Shown piece after piece: positions 7,533 to 16,192 of a stretch of 64,000 nt of DNA (position 1 is the stretch's first letter; every line of letters begins with the position of its first letter). Made by a program: the position numbers and the translations under genes. Origin of the DNA: Pigmentiphaga sp. H8 (GTDB taxonomy: Bacteria; Pseudomonadota; Gammaproteobacteria; Burkholderiales; Burkholderiaceae_B); contig NZ_CP033966.1 of the NCBI RefSeq assembly GCF_003854895.1, positions 1,922,001-1,986,000 on the forward strand, given 5' to 3'. The notes under the pieces are model-generated. The model had not been told where the DNA came from, ran no database searches, and saw only the letters and a program-made list of their open reading frames with translations.

Positions 7533-8978
7533 ATGTCTTTCGTTGATCGGTTCGGCCTGTGGTCCGAGGCCCAGCAACTGGCCGCGCGCGACGTCATCGC
7601 CGCCCTGGAGGGCGGCAAGCTGGACGTCGTGCGCTTTTCCTTCCCCGACCAGCACGGGATCCTGCGCGGCAAGACACTGGTGGCCCAGGAGGCGGTGCGC
7701 GCGCTCAGGAGCGGCGTCACCATCACCACCACCATGTACGCCAAGGATACGTCGCACCGGACGGTGTTCCCGGTGTTCACGTCCGGCGGCGGCTTCAGCC
7801 GCCCCGAGATGCAGGGTGCCGCCGATGTCCTGATGGTGGCCGACCCCACCACGTTCAAGGTCCTGCCCTGGGCGCCCAATACCGGCTGGCTGTTGTGCGA
7901 TACGTATTTCCAGAGCGGCGTGCCGGTGCCGTTCGATACTCGCCAGCTGTTCCGCAAGACCCTGGCGAACCTGAACGAGGCGGGATATGGCCTGATGACG
8001 GGGCTGGAGGTCGAGTGCCACGTCTTCAAGGTGGCGCAGCACCATATGCGTCCGGAAGACGCGGGCCAGCCCGGCCAGCCTGGCGTGCCCCCGGACGTCG
8101 AGTTGATGTCGCATGGCTACCAGTACCTGACCGAGCTGCGCTATGACGCGGTCGATTCGGTCATGGAGCTGGTGCGCAAGACGACACAGCAGCTGGACCT
8201 GCCGCTGCGTTCGCTGGAGGTGGAGTTCGGTCCCAGCCAGTTCGAGTTCACCTTCGCGCCGGGCGATGCGCTGAAGACGGCCGACGACATGATCCTGTTC
8301 CGCAACGCGGTCAAGCAGGTATGCCGCCGCGAAGGTTTCCACGCCACCTTCATGTGCCGCCCGCGCATTCCGAACGTGGTGTCCAGCGGCTGGCACCTGC
8401 ATCAATCCCTGCGTCGCCTGGCCGACGGCAGCAATGCCTTCGTGCCCACCGAGGCGGGGCAGGACCTGTCGCCGGTGGGGCGCCACTACCTGGGCGGGCT
8501 GCTCGCCCATGCCTGCGGCGCCACCGCGCTGTCGACGCCGACCCTGAATGGCTACAAGCGCTACCGGCCGTATTCGCTCGCGCCCGATCGGGCGATCTGG
8601 GGGCGGGACAATCGGGGCGTGATGCTGCGCGTGCTGGGCGGCGTGGGCGATTCCGCGACGCGCATCGAGAACCGGGTGGGCGAACCCGCGGCGAATCCCT
8701 ATCTGTATTTCGCCTCGCAGGTATTGTCGGGCATGGATGGGATCGCCCGCGGCCTCGATCCCGGGCCGTCGGCTGACGCGCCCTACGAGACCCCGGCCGC
8801 CAACTTGCCGCACACGCTGACCGAGGCGCTGGGATGCCTGCGCGAGGATACGGTGCTGAGCGAGGGGCTGGGAGCCGGCTTCGTGGATTACTTCTGCCAC
8901 ATCAAGGAAGCCGAGATCGCCCGCTTCAATCTCGAAGTGAGCGAGTGGGAACAGCGCGAGTATTTCGAACTGTTCTGA
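7533..8978 (+). CDS. glutamine synthetase-family protein, candidate gamma-glutamyl-amine ligase
   Basis: The 481-residue protein has the glutamine-synthetase fold: an N-terminal beta-grasp part (VRFSFPDQHGILRGK), then catalytic-domain blocks GLEVECH, EVEFGPSQFE, NGYKRYRPYSL, WGRDNRG and RIENRVGEPAANPYL. These differ from GlnA (for example no canonical NPTVNSYKRL and no adenylylation-loop tyrosine motif), which points to the GlnA-like ligases that add glutamate to amines, such as those of aniline, isopropylamine or polyamine degradation. It starts at ATG 7533 and forms a two-gene operon with the Rieske oxygenase. A role in gamma-glutamylating an amine that the oxygenase then attacks is inferred from this pairing. 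Confidence 0.87.
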   Translation: MSFVDRFGLWSEAQQLAARDVIAALEGGKLDVVRFSFPDQHGILRGKTLVAQEAVRALRSGVTITTTMYAKDTSHRTVFPVFTSGGGFSRPEMQGAADVLMVADPTTFKVLPWAPNTGWLLCDTYFQSGVPVPFDTRQLFRKTLANLNEAGYGLMTGLEVECHVFKVAQHHMRPEDAGQPGQPGVPPDVELMSHGYQYLTELRYDAVDSVMELVRKTTQQLDLPLRSLEVEFGPSQFEFTFAPGDALKTADDMILFRNAVKQVCRREGFHATFMCRPRIPNVVSSGWHLHQSLRRLADGSNAFVPTEAGQDLSPVGRHYLGGLLAHACGATALSTPTLNGYKRYRPYSLAPDRAIWGRDNRGVMLRVLGGVGDSATRIENRVGEPAANPYLYFASQVLSGMDGIARGLDPGPSADAPYETPAANLPHTLTEALGCLREDTVLSEGLGAGFVDYFCHIKEAEIARFNLEVSEWEQREYFELF

Positions 8979-8979
8979 T

Positions 8980-9010
8980 CCCCCTGCGCGCGAGGCGCGC
9001 AGGGGGCTTT
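8980..9010 (+). terminator. terminator after the Rieske/ligase operon
   Basis: A perfect 12-bp G+C-rich stem pairs 8980-8991 (CCCCCTGCGCGC) with 8995-9006, with a 3-base loop, followed by CTTTCT. It starts two bases after the ligase stop and ends just before the convergent fbp stop. Confidence 0.8.
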
Positions 9011-9011
9011 C

Positions 9012-10025
9012 TCAACCCGCCTCGTGATGATATTTGGTGACGAGGTCGACTTCGTTCTTCGAACCCAGGATCACGCTGACGCGTTCGTGCAGCGCGGCGG
9101 GCTCGATGTCCAGGATACGCTGCAGGCCGTTGGTCGATGCGCCGCCGGCCTGTTCCACCAGCATGCTCATGGGGTTGGCTTCGTACATCAGGCGCAGCTT
9201 GCCGGGCTTGGTCGGTTCGCGCGCGTCCCACGGATACATGAAGATGCCGCCGCGGTTCAGGATGCGATGCACGTCGGCCACCATGGAGGCGATCCAGCGC
9301 ATGTTGAAGTCCTTGCCGCGCGGGCCGGTCTTGCCGGCCAGGCATTCCTCGACGTAGCGGCGCACGGGCGGTGCCCAGTGGCGCATGTTGGACATGTTGA
9401 TCGCGAATTCCTTGGTGTCGGCCGGAATGCGGATGTTCTCCTGGGTCAGCACCCACGAACCGAGTTCGCGGTCCAGGGTGAAGCCGAACACGCCGGTGCC
9501 CACGGTCAGGATCAGCATGGTCTGCGGACCGTACAGCGCGTAGCCCGCCACCACCTGCTGCGTGCCGGGCTGCAGGAAGTCCTGTTCGGTGATCTCGCGG
9601 CCGCGGGCCTCGGCGGGCGCGCGCAGCACCGAGAAGATCGTGCCGATGGACACGTTCACGTCGATGTTGCTGGAGCCGTCCAGCGGATCGAACAGCAGCA
9701 GGTATTCGCCCTTGGGGTAGTGGGTGGGGATGAGGTGGACGGTTTCCATTTCCTCGGAAGCCATGGCCGCCAGCTGGCCGCCCCATTCGTTGGCTTCCAG
9801 CAGGATCTCGTTGGACAGCACGTCCAGCTTCTTCTGCACTTCGCCCTGGACGTTCTCGGACTCCAGGCTGCCGAGCACGCCGCCCAGCGCGCCCTTGCCG
9901 ACCGCGTGGCCGATGGCCTTGCAGGCGCGGGCGACGATTTCGATCAGCAGGCGGACTTCGGCGGGCAGGGCGGCGGATCCGCGCTGCTGCTCGATCAGGA
10001 ATTGGGTGAGCGTCTTGCGCTTCAT
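9012..10025 (-). CDS. fbp: fructose-1,6-bisphosphatase, class I
   Basis: The 337-residue product hydrolyses fructose 1,6-bisphosphate to fructose 6-phosphate in gluconeogenesis. The Li+-sensitive phosphatase metal site appears as DPLDGSSNIDVNVSIGTIF, preceded by an acidic metal ligand in ASEEME. Other family blocks are GYALYGPQTML and GGIFMYPWDAREP, with the substrate-binding LRLMYEANPM near the C-terminus. The ATG overlaps the stop of pepN by four bases (ATGA), so pepN and fbp are translationally coupled on one minus-strand transcript. Confidence 0.96.
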   Translation of the reverse strand: MKRKTLTQFLIEQQRGSAALPAEVRLLIEIVARACKAIGHAVGKGALGGVLGSLESENVQGEVQKKLDVLSNEILLEANEWGGQLAAMASEEMETVHLIPTHYPKGEYLLLFDPLDGSSNIDVNVSIGTIFSVLRAPAEARGREITEQDFLQPGTQQVVAGYALYGPQTMLILTVGTGVFGFTLDRELGSWVLTQENIRIPADTKEFAINMSNMRHWAPPVRRYVEECLAGKTGPRGKDFNMRWIASMVADVHRILNRGGIFMYPWDAREPTKPGKLRLMYEANPMSMLVEQAGGASTNGLQRILDIEPAALHERVSVILGSKNEVDLVTKYHHEAG

Positions 10026-12718
10026 GCGGCGATCTCCAGGGCTTTAGAAACGATTTCGGTAACGTTGCGCGACAGGCCGGGGTGGCTGCGCACCTGTTGC
10101 AGGGCCTGCCGCATCGGTTCGCTCAGCTCGGGCACGTAGCGGACCCAGCGGTCCAGCGCGCGCGCCAGGCGGGCGGCGATTTCGGGGTTGAGGGCATCCA
10201 GCGCCAGGACCTGGCTGGCCCAGTAGCGGTAGCCGCTGCCGTCGGCGCGGTGAAAGCCGTAGGGGTTGTTCAGGCAGAACTGGAAGACCAGCGAGCGGGC
10301 GCGGTTGGGATTGCGCAGCGAGAACGCGGGATGGGCCATCAGGCCTTCCACGGTCTGGACCGTGGTGCACCGGGCGGTTGCCTGCAGGGCGAACCATTTG
10401 TCCACCACCAGCGGGTCGTGCTGCCAGCGCTCGTAGAAGTCGGCCAGCACTCGCGCGGCGGCGTCGGGCGCGCCGAAGTTGACCAGCGAGGACAGCGCCG
10501 ACAACCGGTCCGTCATGTTGCGCGCCGTGTCGTACTGGCCCAGCGCCAGTTCCGTCGCGCCGTCCACGCGGCCAGCCATCAGCGTGGCCAGCGCGAGGTT
10601 CTTCAGCGCGCGCCTGCCCGCGCTGATGGGATCGGGCGAGTAGTCGTCCGGTGTCTGGTTGGCCTGGACCGCGGCGCGCCAGTCGTCCGCCAGGGCGCGG
10701 CCGAGCGCGCTCAGGGTGTCGTCGCGCACGGCGGCCAGCGCCACCGGATCGACCTTGTCCATGTGTTCGGCCAGCGTCTTTTCCGACGGCAGTGTCAGGG
10801 CGCGGGCCCGGTAGGCGGCATCCAGTCCCGGCGCGGTCAGCACCGAGCGCCAGGCCTCGATGAAGTCGGGGTGCAGCGCGAAAGGCTTGCCGTCCTGCCG
10901 TTCGCGGGTGGCCGCCAGAATGACGCGGGTGGCCAGCTGCTGCCCGGCTTCCCAGCGTGCGAAGGCATTGCCGTCGTGCTGCATCAGCAGCGCCAGTTCG
11001 TGGTCGGAGTAGTCGTATTCGACGATGACGGGCGCGGAGAAGTCGCGCAGCAGCGAAGGCACGGGCCGGGCATCGATGTTCTCGAAGGTCCATTGCGCGC
11101 GCTCGGTGGTCAGTTCGAGCAGGGCGGTGTCGCGCACCTCGTGGCTGTCGGCCTGTTTCAGCGGCAAGGGTTGGCCCTGCGCGTCGAGCAGGCCGATGGC
11201 GAAGGGAATGTGGAAGGGCAGCTTGGCCGGCGCGCCCGGCAGGCGCTCCACGCCCACCGGCTCGCAGCGCTGGGCCAGTGTGACGGTGCAGCGCCGCGCG
11301 GCGGCTTCGTGCTCGATCGTCACCCGCACCCGCGGCGTGCCCGCTTGGCTGTACCAGCGCCTGAACACGGACAGGTCGCGTCCGGGATGGTCTTGCGCGT
11401 ACACCGATTCCATCGCGGCCACGAAGTCGTCGCAGGTCACGGCCTGGCCGTCGTGCCGGCGGAAGTACTCGGCCAGCCCGCGCGTGAATCCCGCCGGCGT
11501 CAGCAGCGTCTGCTGCATGCGGATGACTTCCGCGCCTTTCTCGTAGACGGTGGCGGTGTAGAAGTTGCCGATTTCCTGATAGCTTTCGGGCCGGATGGGA
11601 TGGGCCATCGGGCCGGCGTCCTCGGGGAACTGGGCCGCGCGCAGCGTCACGACGTCGTCGATGCGCTTGACCGTGCGCGCGCTGGCGGCTGCCTCGGCAT
11701 CCAGCCCCTGCGCCATCATGTCGGCGGTGAATTCCTGGTCACGGAAGACCGTCAGACCTTCCTTCAGGCTGAGTTGGAACCAGTCGCGGCAAGTGACACG
11801 GTTGCCGGTCCAGTTGTGGAAGTATTCGTGGCCGATTACCGCCTCGATGGCGCTGAAGTTTGCGTCGGTGGCGCTTTCCGGATCGGCCAGCACGTAGGCG
11901 GCGTTGAAGATGTTCAGGCCCTTGTTCTCCATGGCCCCCATGTTGAAGTCGCGCGCCGCCACGATCATGAAGCGGTCCAGGTCCAGTTCGAGCGAGAAGC
12001 GCTGTTCGTCCCAGCGCACCGCGCGTTCCAGCGACTCCAGCGCGTACCGGGTCTTGCCCTCGCTGCCGGGGTCGCTGTAGACCTGCAGCAGCACCTCGCG
12101 GCCCGATCGGGTGCGCAGGCGGGACTCGCGCCAGGTCAGGGTGCCGGCCACCAGCGCGAACAGGTAGCAGGGCTTGGGGAACGGGTCTTCCCAATGCGCC
12201 TCGTGGCGGCCGTCGGCAAGGTCGGCCTGCTTGACCAGGTTGCCGTTGGACAATAGCTGCGGGAAGCGTTTCTTGTCGGCCCGCAGCACCACCGAATACC
12301 GCGACATGACGTCGGGCCGGTCGGGGAACCAGGTGATGCGGCGAAAGCCCTCGGCCTCGCATTGCGTGAAGAAGACGCCGTTCGAGACGTAGAGCCCCAT
12401 CAGCGCGGAATTGGCCTCGGGCCGGCAGCGCGAGACGATCTCGACCTGTGCCTGGGCGCCCAGGCCGTCCAGCGTCAGGGTGTTGCCGTCCTCTTGATAG
12501 TGCCCGGTCCAGTCGCGGCCGTCCACCTTGACCGAGACCAGTTCCAGGTCTTCGCCGTTCAGGACCAGCGGGCCTTCGCCGGTGCGCCGCACCTCCAGCA
12601 GCGAACGGACCAGGGTGTCCGCGGGGTCGAGGTCGAATTCCAGCCTGACCGTCGTGATGTCATACGGAAACGGAAGGTAATTCTGGCGTCTGATGGTGAC
12701 GGAGGTATCGGTACGCAT
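10022..12718 (-). CDS. pepN: aminopeptidase N (M1 family zinc peptidase)
   Basis: This is a full-length PepN of 898 residues, a cytoplasmic broad-specificity aminopeptidase for the last steps of protein turnover. The exopeptidase motif GAMENKGLN and the zinc motif HEYFHNWTGNRVTCRDWFQLSLKEG are intact, with the distal Glu in the latter. The C-terminal half is the all-helical DUF3458-type domain of the E. coli PepN subfamily (DNAFARWEAGQQLA). It starts at the ATG complementary to 12716-12718 and overlaps fbp by four bases. Confidence 0.97.
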   Translation of the reverse strand: MRTDTSVTIRRQNYLPFPYDITTVRLEFDLDPADTLVRSLLEVRRTGEGPLVLNGEDLELVSVKVDGRDWTGHYQEDGNTLTLDGLGAQAQVEIVSRCRPEANSALMGLYVSNGVFFTQCEAEGFRRITWFPDRPDVMSRYSVVLRADKKRFPQLLSNGNLVKQADLADGRHEAHWEDPFPKPCYLFALVAGTLTWRESRLRTRSGREVLLQVYSDPGSEGKTRYALESLERAVRWDEQRFSLELDLDRFMIVAARDFNMGAMENKGLNIFNAAYVLADPESATDANFSAIEAVIGHEYFHNWTGNRVTCRDWFQLSLKEGLTVFRDQEFTADMMAQGLDAEAAASARTVKRIDDVVTLRAAQFPEDAGPMAHPIRPESYQEIGNFYTATVYEKGAEVIRMQQTLLTPAGFTRGLAEYFRRHDGQAVTCDDFVAAMESVYAQDHPGRDLSVFRRWYSQAGTPRVRVTIEHEAAARRCTVTLAQRCEPVGVERLPGAPAKLPFHIPFAIGLLDAQGQPLPLKQADSHEVRDTALLELTTERAQWTFENIDARPVPSLLRDFSAPVIVEYDYSDHELALLMQHDGNAFARWEAGQQLATRVILAATRERQDGKPFALHPDFIEAWRSVLTAPGLDAAYRARALTLPSEKTLAEHMDKVDPVALAAVRDDTLSALGRALADDWRAAVQANQTPDDYSPDPISAGRRALKNLALATLMAGRVDGATELALGQYDTARNMTDRLSALSSLVNFGAPDAAARVLADFYERWQHDPLVVDKWFALQATARCTTVQTVEGLMAHPAFSLRNPNRARSLVFQFCLNNPYGFHRADGSGYRYWASQVLALDALNPEIAARLARALDRWVRYVPELSEPMRQALQQVRSHPGLSRNVTEIVSKALEIAA

Positions 12719-12860
12719 GATGGGGGAAACGAGTGACGGCGCAGGGATGGGATTGTAGCGGGGTGGGGCGGGACGCGCCGGCCGAGAACCGAAACACCTC
12801 GTGTCGGTCCAAGCGCCATAACGGTTAAATTACGATTCTTGCTGCGGACGCGAAAGCATC

Positions 12861-13544
12861 ATGTCGATATCCAAATGTAATTCTTTCTTCGGGCGGGGCG
12901 GCTGGACATGGGCCAGCCGCGTCGCGAAGGTCGCCGCAGTGGCCTTGCTCGCGGGCTGCGCGACCACCGTGCCGGCCCGCGTCACCACCTTCCAGCAGTG
13001 GCCGGCCGATGCCGCGGGCGCCACCTGGAAATTCGATACGCCCGCGGCACAGCGGGACAGCCTGGAGTATCGCGAATACGCCGACATGATCCGTTCGGGC
13101 ATCGGCCCCACCGGCATGGTCGAGGCCCAGGCGGGCAAGCCCGCCCGCTTTACCGTCAGCTTCTCGTATGGCGTCGAGCCGGTGCAGGTGCGCGTCGAGC
13201 GCCCGGCCTACGATCCTTTCTACGGTCCGTGGGGCCCCTGGGGCTATGGCTGGGGCGGCTTCGGCTATCGCGGCCGCGGCGGCATGGGTTTCGCCTGGGG
13301 GCCGCCGTATCCGCCGACCTGGACGTCCACCACGGTGGATGCGTCGCGTGCTTCGCTGCGGGTGGAGATCCGCGATGCCCGCCAGAACGGGCAGAAGGTC
13401 TATGAGTCCACGGCCGTAAGCACCGGCTCGGGCGACTCCATTCCGCAGGTGATGCCCTACCTGGTGCGGGCGATCTTCGATCGCTTCCCCGACACGAACG
13501 GGCAGGTCAGGGACGTGACCTACGAGGTCGAGCAGCGCAGGTAG
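12861..13544 (+). CDS. DUF4136 lipoprotein
   Basis: This 227-residue protein has a signal peptide ending in LLAGC (Cys33), which predicts a lipoprotein. The body matches the DUF4136 pattern: F-D-T-P near the start, a central strand-rich region, V-E-I-R-D, and P-Q-V-M-P-Y-L-V-R-A-I-F-x-x-F-P near the end. An insertion at about residues 120-155 is rich in Gly, Trp, Tyr and Pro (GPWGPWGYGWGGFGYRGRGG), giving a flexible aromatic segment. No catalytic residues were recognised and the function is unknown. It is followed by the convergent TetR gene after 15 bases. Confidence 0.8.
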   Translation: MSISKCNSFFGRGGWTWASRVAKVAAVALLAGCATTVPARVTTFQQWPADAAGATWKFDTPAAQRDSLEYREYADMIRSGIGPTGMVEAQAGKPARFTVSFSYGVEPVQVRVERPAYDPFYGPWGPWGYGWGGFGYRGRGGMGFAWGPPYPPTWTSTTVDASRASLRVEIRDARQNGQKVYESTAVSTGSGDSIPQVMPYLVRAIFDRFPDTNGQVRDVTYEVEQRR

Positions 13545-13559
13545 CGCCCCACCCGCGCG

Positions 13560-14204
13560 TCAGCCGGCCGGCGTTTCCGGCTGGCTGATCTTCAGCCCGG
13601 CCAGGAAATCGTCGATGACCCGGCCGCCCACTTCGGTGATGTCGAAATCGCCCGGTTCCAGCATCCAGTCCATGAACAGGCCGTGCATGATGGCGTGCAG
13701 GCCCAGCGCGGCGATCCGGGGATTGGTGTGGGGCGGCAACTGCCCCAGGGCGATGGCGCGGCGGAAACCGTCTTCGTAGCGGCCCAGGGCGATCTTGCGG
13801 CTGTCGACATGGCGGCGGCGCATGTCCGCCGTTTCCGCCACATACTCGCACTTGAACAGCAGGATCTCACAGACCCGCTGCGCGCTCGCGCCTTCGGAGA
13901 TCAATTGCAGGGCGTCGACGGCGCTGCGCCGCAGCTGGCTGAGCGGATCGGGGGAGTTGGCGTCGCAACTGCGTTCGAGCGCGTCCTCGATAGGCATCTT
14001 GACCCGCTGCAACATCGCGTCCAGCAGGTCTGTCTTGTTCTTGAAGTGCCAGTAGATCGCGCCGCGGGTTACATTGGCGGCCGCCGCGATATCTTGCAGC
14101 GACGTGTGCGAGACGCCTTGTTCGCTGAAGATCTGCTCGGCGGTTTCGAGTATGCGGGTGCGGGTTTCGAGCGCTTCCTCTTTCGTTTTGCGTACCATGG
14201 CCAT
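13560..14204 (-). CDS. acrR: TetR-family repressor of the AcrR/TtgR/MtrR type
   Basis: The 214-residue regulator begins with the block typical of RND-efflux repressors: RKTKEEALETRTRILETAE, then the HTH GVSHTSLQDIAAAANVTRGAIYWHFKNK. The C-terminal ligand domain is variable, as expected. The start may be ATG 14204 or ATG 14198; neither has a strong Shine-Dalgarno. It is not next to the efflux genes, but a 28-bp inverted repeat upstream (14298-14325) has the same design as one at the efflux promoter (18685-18712). Autorepression and control of the acrAB-oprM operon are therefore inferred. The symbol is by analogy. Confidence 0.85.
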   Translation of the reverse strand: MAMVRKTKEEALETRTRILETAEQIFSEQGVSHTSLQDIAAAANVTRGAIYWHFKNKTDLLDAMLQRVKMPIEDALERSCDANSPDPLSQLRRSAVDALQLISEGASAQRVCEILLFKCEYVAETADMRRRHVDSRKIALGRYEDGFRRAIALGQLPPHTNPRIAALGLHAIMHGLFMDWMLEPGDFDITEVGGRVIDDFLAGLKISQPETPAG

Positions 14205-14297
14205 GCCCAGCCGGTGGTGTCCGGCATCAGCCAGGAAGGCCGCCGGACGGAGGTGTGTGAGTGAACGGGCTATCTAGGTCAGTGCCCCCGTGCAGTA

Positions 14298-14325
14298 CTT
14301 ATATACATGCATGAATGTATGTAAG
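14298..14325. promoter_or_regulatory. AcrR/TtgR-type operator between TetR gene and DUF486 gene
   Basis: The arms CTTATATACATG (14298-14309) and AATGTATGTAAG (14314-14325) flank CATG. Ten of the twelve arm positions are complementary. The half-site resembles the TACATACATT half-site of the E. coli AcrR box. It lies about 94 bases before the TetR start and 40 bases before the DUF486 start, so both promoters could be controlled. Confidence 0.75.
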
Positions 14326-14365
14326 CATACCATGTTTTGGCTTGATTGACTGAGGTGGAAGGGGT

Positions 14366-14710
14366 ATGGCTACCCAGATATTGGGGTTCGTGGGACTCCT
14401 GGCGTTGTCCAATATGTTCATGACGTTCGCCTGGTACGGGCATCTGCGTTATGCGCACGGCAGTCCCTGGTATCTCGCCTTGCTGGCAAGTTGGGGGCTT
14501 GCTTTCTTCGAATATGCAATCATGGTGCCCGCGAATCGCTACGGCTTCGATTTCCTTAGCGTAACGCAGATGAAGATATTGCAGGAGGTGGTGACCCTGA
14601 CCGTGTTCGTGCCGTTCGCGTTGCTGTTCATGGACGAGCGGTTGCGGCTGAACCATTTATGGGCGGCGTGCTGCCTGGTCGGTGCGGTCTATTTCGCCTT
14701 CAAGAAATAA
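14366..14710 (+). CDS. DUF486 family small membrane protein
   Basis: The 114-residue protein has four predicted membrane helices (about residues 5-25, 33-52, 70-90 and 95-112). It contains the family features FMTFAWYGHLRY, EYAIMVPANRYG, LTQ-like SVTQMKILQEVVTL and a C-terminal AVYFAFKK. DUF486 is related to small drug/metabolite-type transporters, but no substrate is established. Its start lies 40 bases after the TetR operator at 14298-14325, so it is probably controlled by the neighbouring TetR repressor. Confidence 0.85.
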   Translation: MATQILGFVGLLALSNMFMTFAWYGHLRYAHGSPWYLALLASWGLAFFEYAIMVPANRYGFDFLSVTQMKILQEVVTLTVFVPFALLFMDERLRLNHLWAACCLVGAVYFAFKK

Positions 14711-14771
14711 TTTCACGACCGTAATAATCGAAGGCTTGAGTGGGTAAAGCTTTCCGGATGGTAACAATCAA

Positions 14772-14810
14772 AAAGGTGGTTTTACGATTAGGAGTCGTAA
14801 AACCACCTTT
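14772..14810. terminator. bidirectional terminator between DUF486 and H-NS genes
   Basis: A perfect 16-bp stem pairs 14772-14787 with 14795-14810 around a 7-base loop. Read on the minus strand it follows the H-NS gene and ends in a T run; read on the plus strand it follows the DUF486 stop by 61 bases. Confidence 0.88.
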
Positions 14811-14838
14811 ATAAAAAACCCTGTCGGCCTGCGGCGTG

Positions 14839-15195
14839 TTACTGGGCGATGAGGAACTGGTCGCGTGTCGCGCCGACGGCTTCCGCCGCCACCAGCCAGC
14901 GCGGGGGTTTGCCGCGGCCGGTCCAGGTTTCGCCGGTTTCGGGATGGCGGTACTTGGGGGCGACCTGCTTGGCGGGTTTTGCCGCGCTGGTCTTGGCGGC
15001 GCCACCCACCCGCTTGCGGGGAGCAACGCCCTTGGCCTGGGCGGCTTTCAACTCGTCCAGCGTGATCGAGAATTCCTGCATCGAGCGAAGAATGGAGGCG
15101 ATGACAGGCTGGCGTTGCTTCTGGCGAACGCTTTCCGCTTTTTCCTGAAGCTTGCGGATTTGGGCCTGCAGGGTTTGGTAGGTATCTTTAGCCAT
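14839..15195 (-). CDS. H-NS family nucleoid-associated protein (BpH3-like)
   Basis: The 118-residue protein has an N-terminal coiled-coil oligomerisation region (residues 1-50, rich in Gln, Lys, Glu and Arg), a basic Lys/Ala-rich linker (about 55-78), and a C-terminal DNA-binding domain with the H-NS signature TWTGRGKPPRWL. It would bind curved A+T-rich DNA in the minor groove and silence transferred genes. The length and sequence style match the Bordetella H-NS-like protein BpH3. Upstream sequence at 15200-15330 is unusually A+T-rich for this genome, consistent with autoregulation. It ends at a strong hairpin. Confidence 0.93.
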   Translation of the reverse strand: MAKDTYQTLQAQIRKLQEKAESVRQKQRQPVIASILRSMQEFSITLDELKAAQAKGVAPRKRVGGAAKTSAAKPAKQVAPKYRHPETGETWTGRGKPPRWLVAAEAVGATRDQFLIAQ

Positions 15196-15459
15196 TTTTG
15201 TCCAGGTGATTTTCAGGCGATGGGCAGGGAAATGCTCGATTTGGCGCGCGAGGATAACCAGCGCATTTTAGAATCGAATTTTCCTAACTGTGAAGCTGTT
15301 ATTGAAAACGGATACATTTTCAAATGAATAGAGTGGAACGGGCGCTCGAAGTTCATTCGGAAACTTCCTTAGGTAATTCCCCGGAACGCCCAGCGCAGTG
15401 CGCCGGCCTGATTCCGGTTTTCAAGAGGAAAGGCCGCCGCGCGGCGGTCGGTGAAAGAC

Positions 15460-16002
15460 ATGGCTCTACGTTCGGTGGTTTACAAGGCGGTGCTGCAGGT
15501 GGCGGACATGGATCGGGGTTACTACGCGGAGCATCCGCTGGTCATTGCCCGCCATCCTTCGGAGACCGATGAAAGAATGATGGTGCGGGTCCTGGCTTTC
15601 GCGCTGAATGCCGACGAGGACCTGGCGTTCGGCCGGGGCCTGTCGACCGACGACGAGCCGGATTTGTGGCGCAAGGACCTGACCGGCGCGGTGGACGTCT
15701 GGATAGAAGTGGGCCTGCCGGACGAGAAATGGCTGCGCAAGGCCTGCGCGCGGGCCGCGCGGGTGGTGCTCTACGCCTATGGGCGCACCGCCGATGCGTG
15801 GTGGCGCCAGAACCAGGACAAGCTGGCGCGGCTGGATAATCTGCAGGTTTTCCGCCTGGCCCCCGAGGATACCGCGGCGCTGGCGCGGCTGGCGGAACGG
15901 AACATGCAGCTTCAGTGCAACGTGCAGGAGGGCCAGGCCTGGATGGGTAATGGCGGGCGCGACGCGACGTTGACGCCGGAAATGCTGCATCCCTCATTAT
16001 GA
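15460..16002 (+). CDS. yaeQ: YaeQ family protein
   Basis: The 180-residue product matches E. coli YaeQ in length and blocks: MALRSVVYKA, ARHPSETDERMMVR, FGRGLSTDDEPDLW, WIEVGLPDEKWLRKAC and WWRQNQDKL. YaeQ has a PD-(D/E)XK nuclease-like fold and was first noted as suppressing loss of RfaH; its activity is not settled. ATG 15460 is chosen over the in-frame GTG at 15451 because the family begins MALxxxxYKA. The gene appears monocistronic. Confidence 0.92.
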   Translation: MALRSVVYKAVLQVADMDRGYYAEHPLVIARHPSETDERMMVRVLAFALNADEDLAFGRGLSTDDEPDLWRKDLTGAVDVWIEVGLPDEKWLRKACARAARVVLYAYGRTADAWWRQNQDKLARLDNLQVFRLAPEDTAALARLAERNMQLQCNVQEGQAWMGNGGRDATLTPEMLHPSL

Positions 16003-16192
16003 ATAGGGTTTTTGAACGTTCCGCGGGCCATGAAAGTCCGCGATTTTGGTGCTAGGATAAAAAAGCAAAGTGGTTACGAAGCTGGTCTACCGAAGAGCGC
16101 CGACCTAGGGGGATCTTTGCCTGATGTGGGTTGAGCGCCGATAAAAACGCGTCTGTCGCGACCGACAGGTTGTGGAATACGGAAAACCCTAC

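Noticed and set aside
10082..12256. 724-residue open frame on the plus strand
   Set aside because: It is antisense to pepN, whose zinc and GAMEN motifs prove the other strand is coding.
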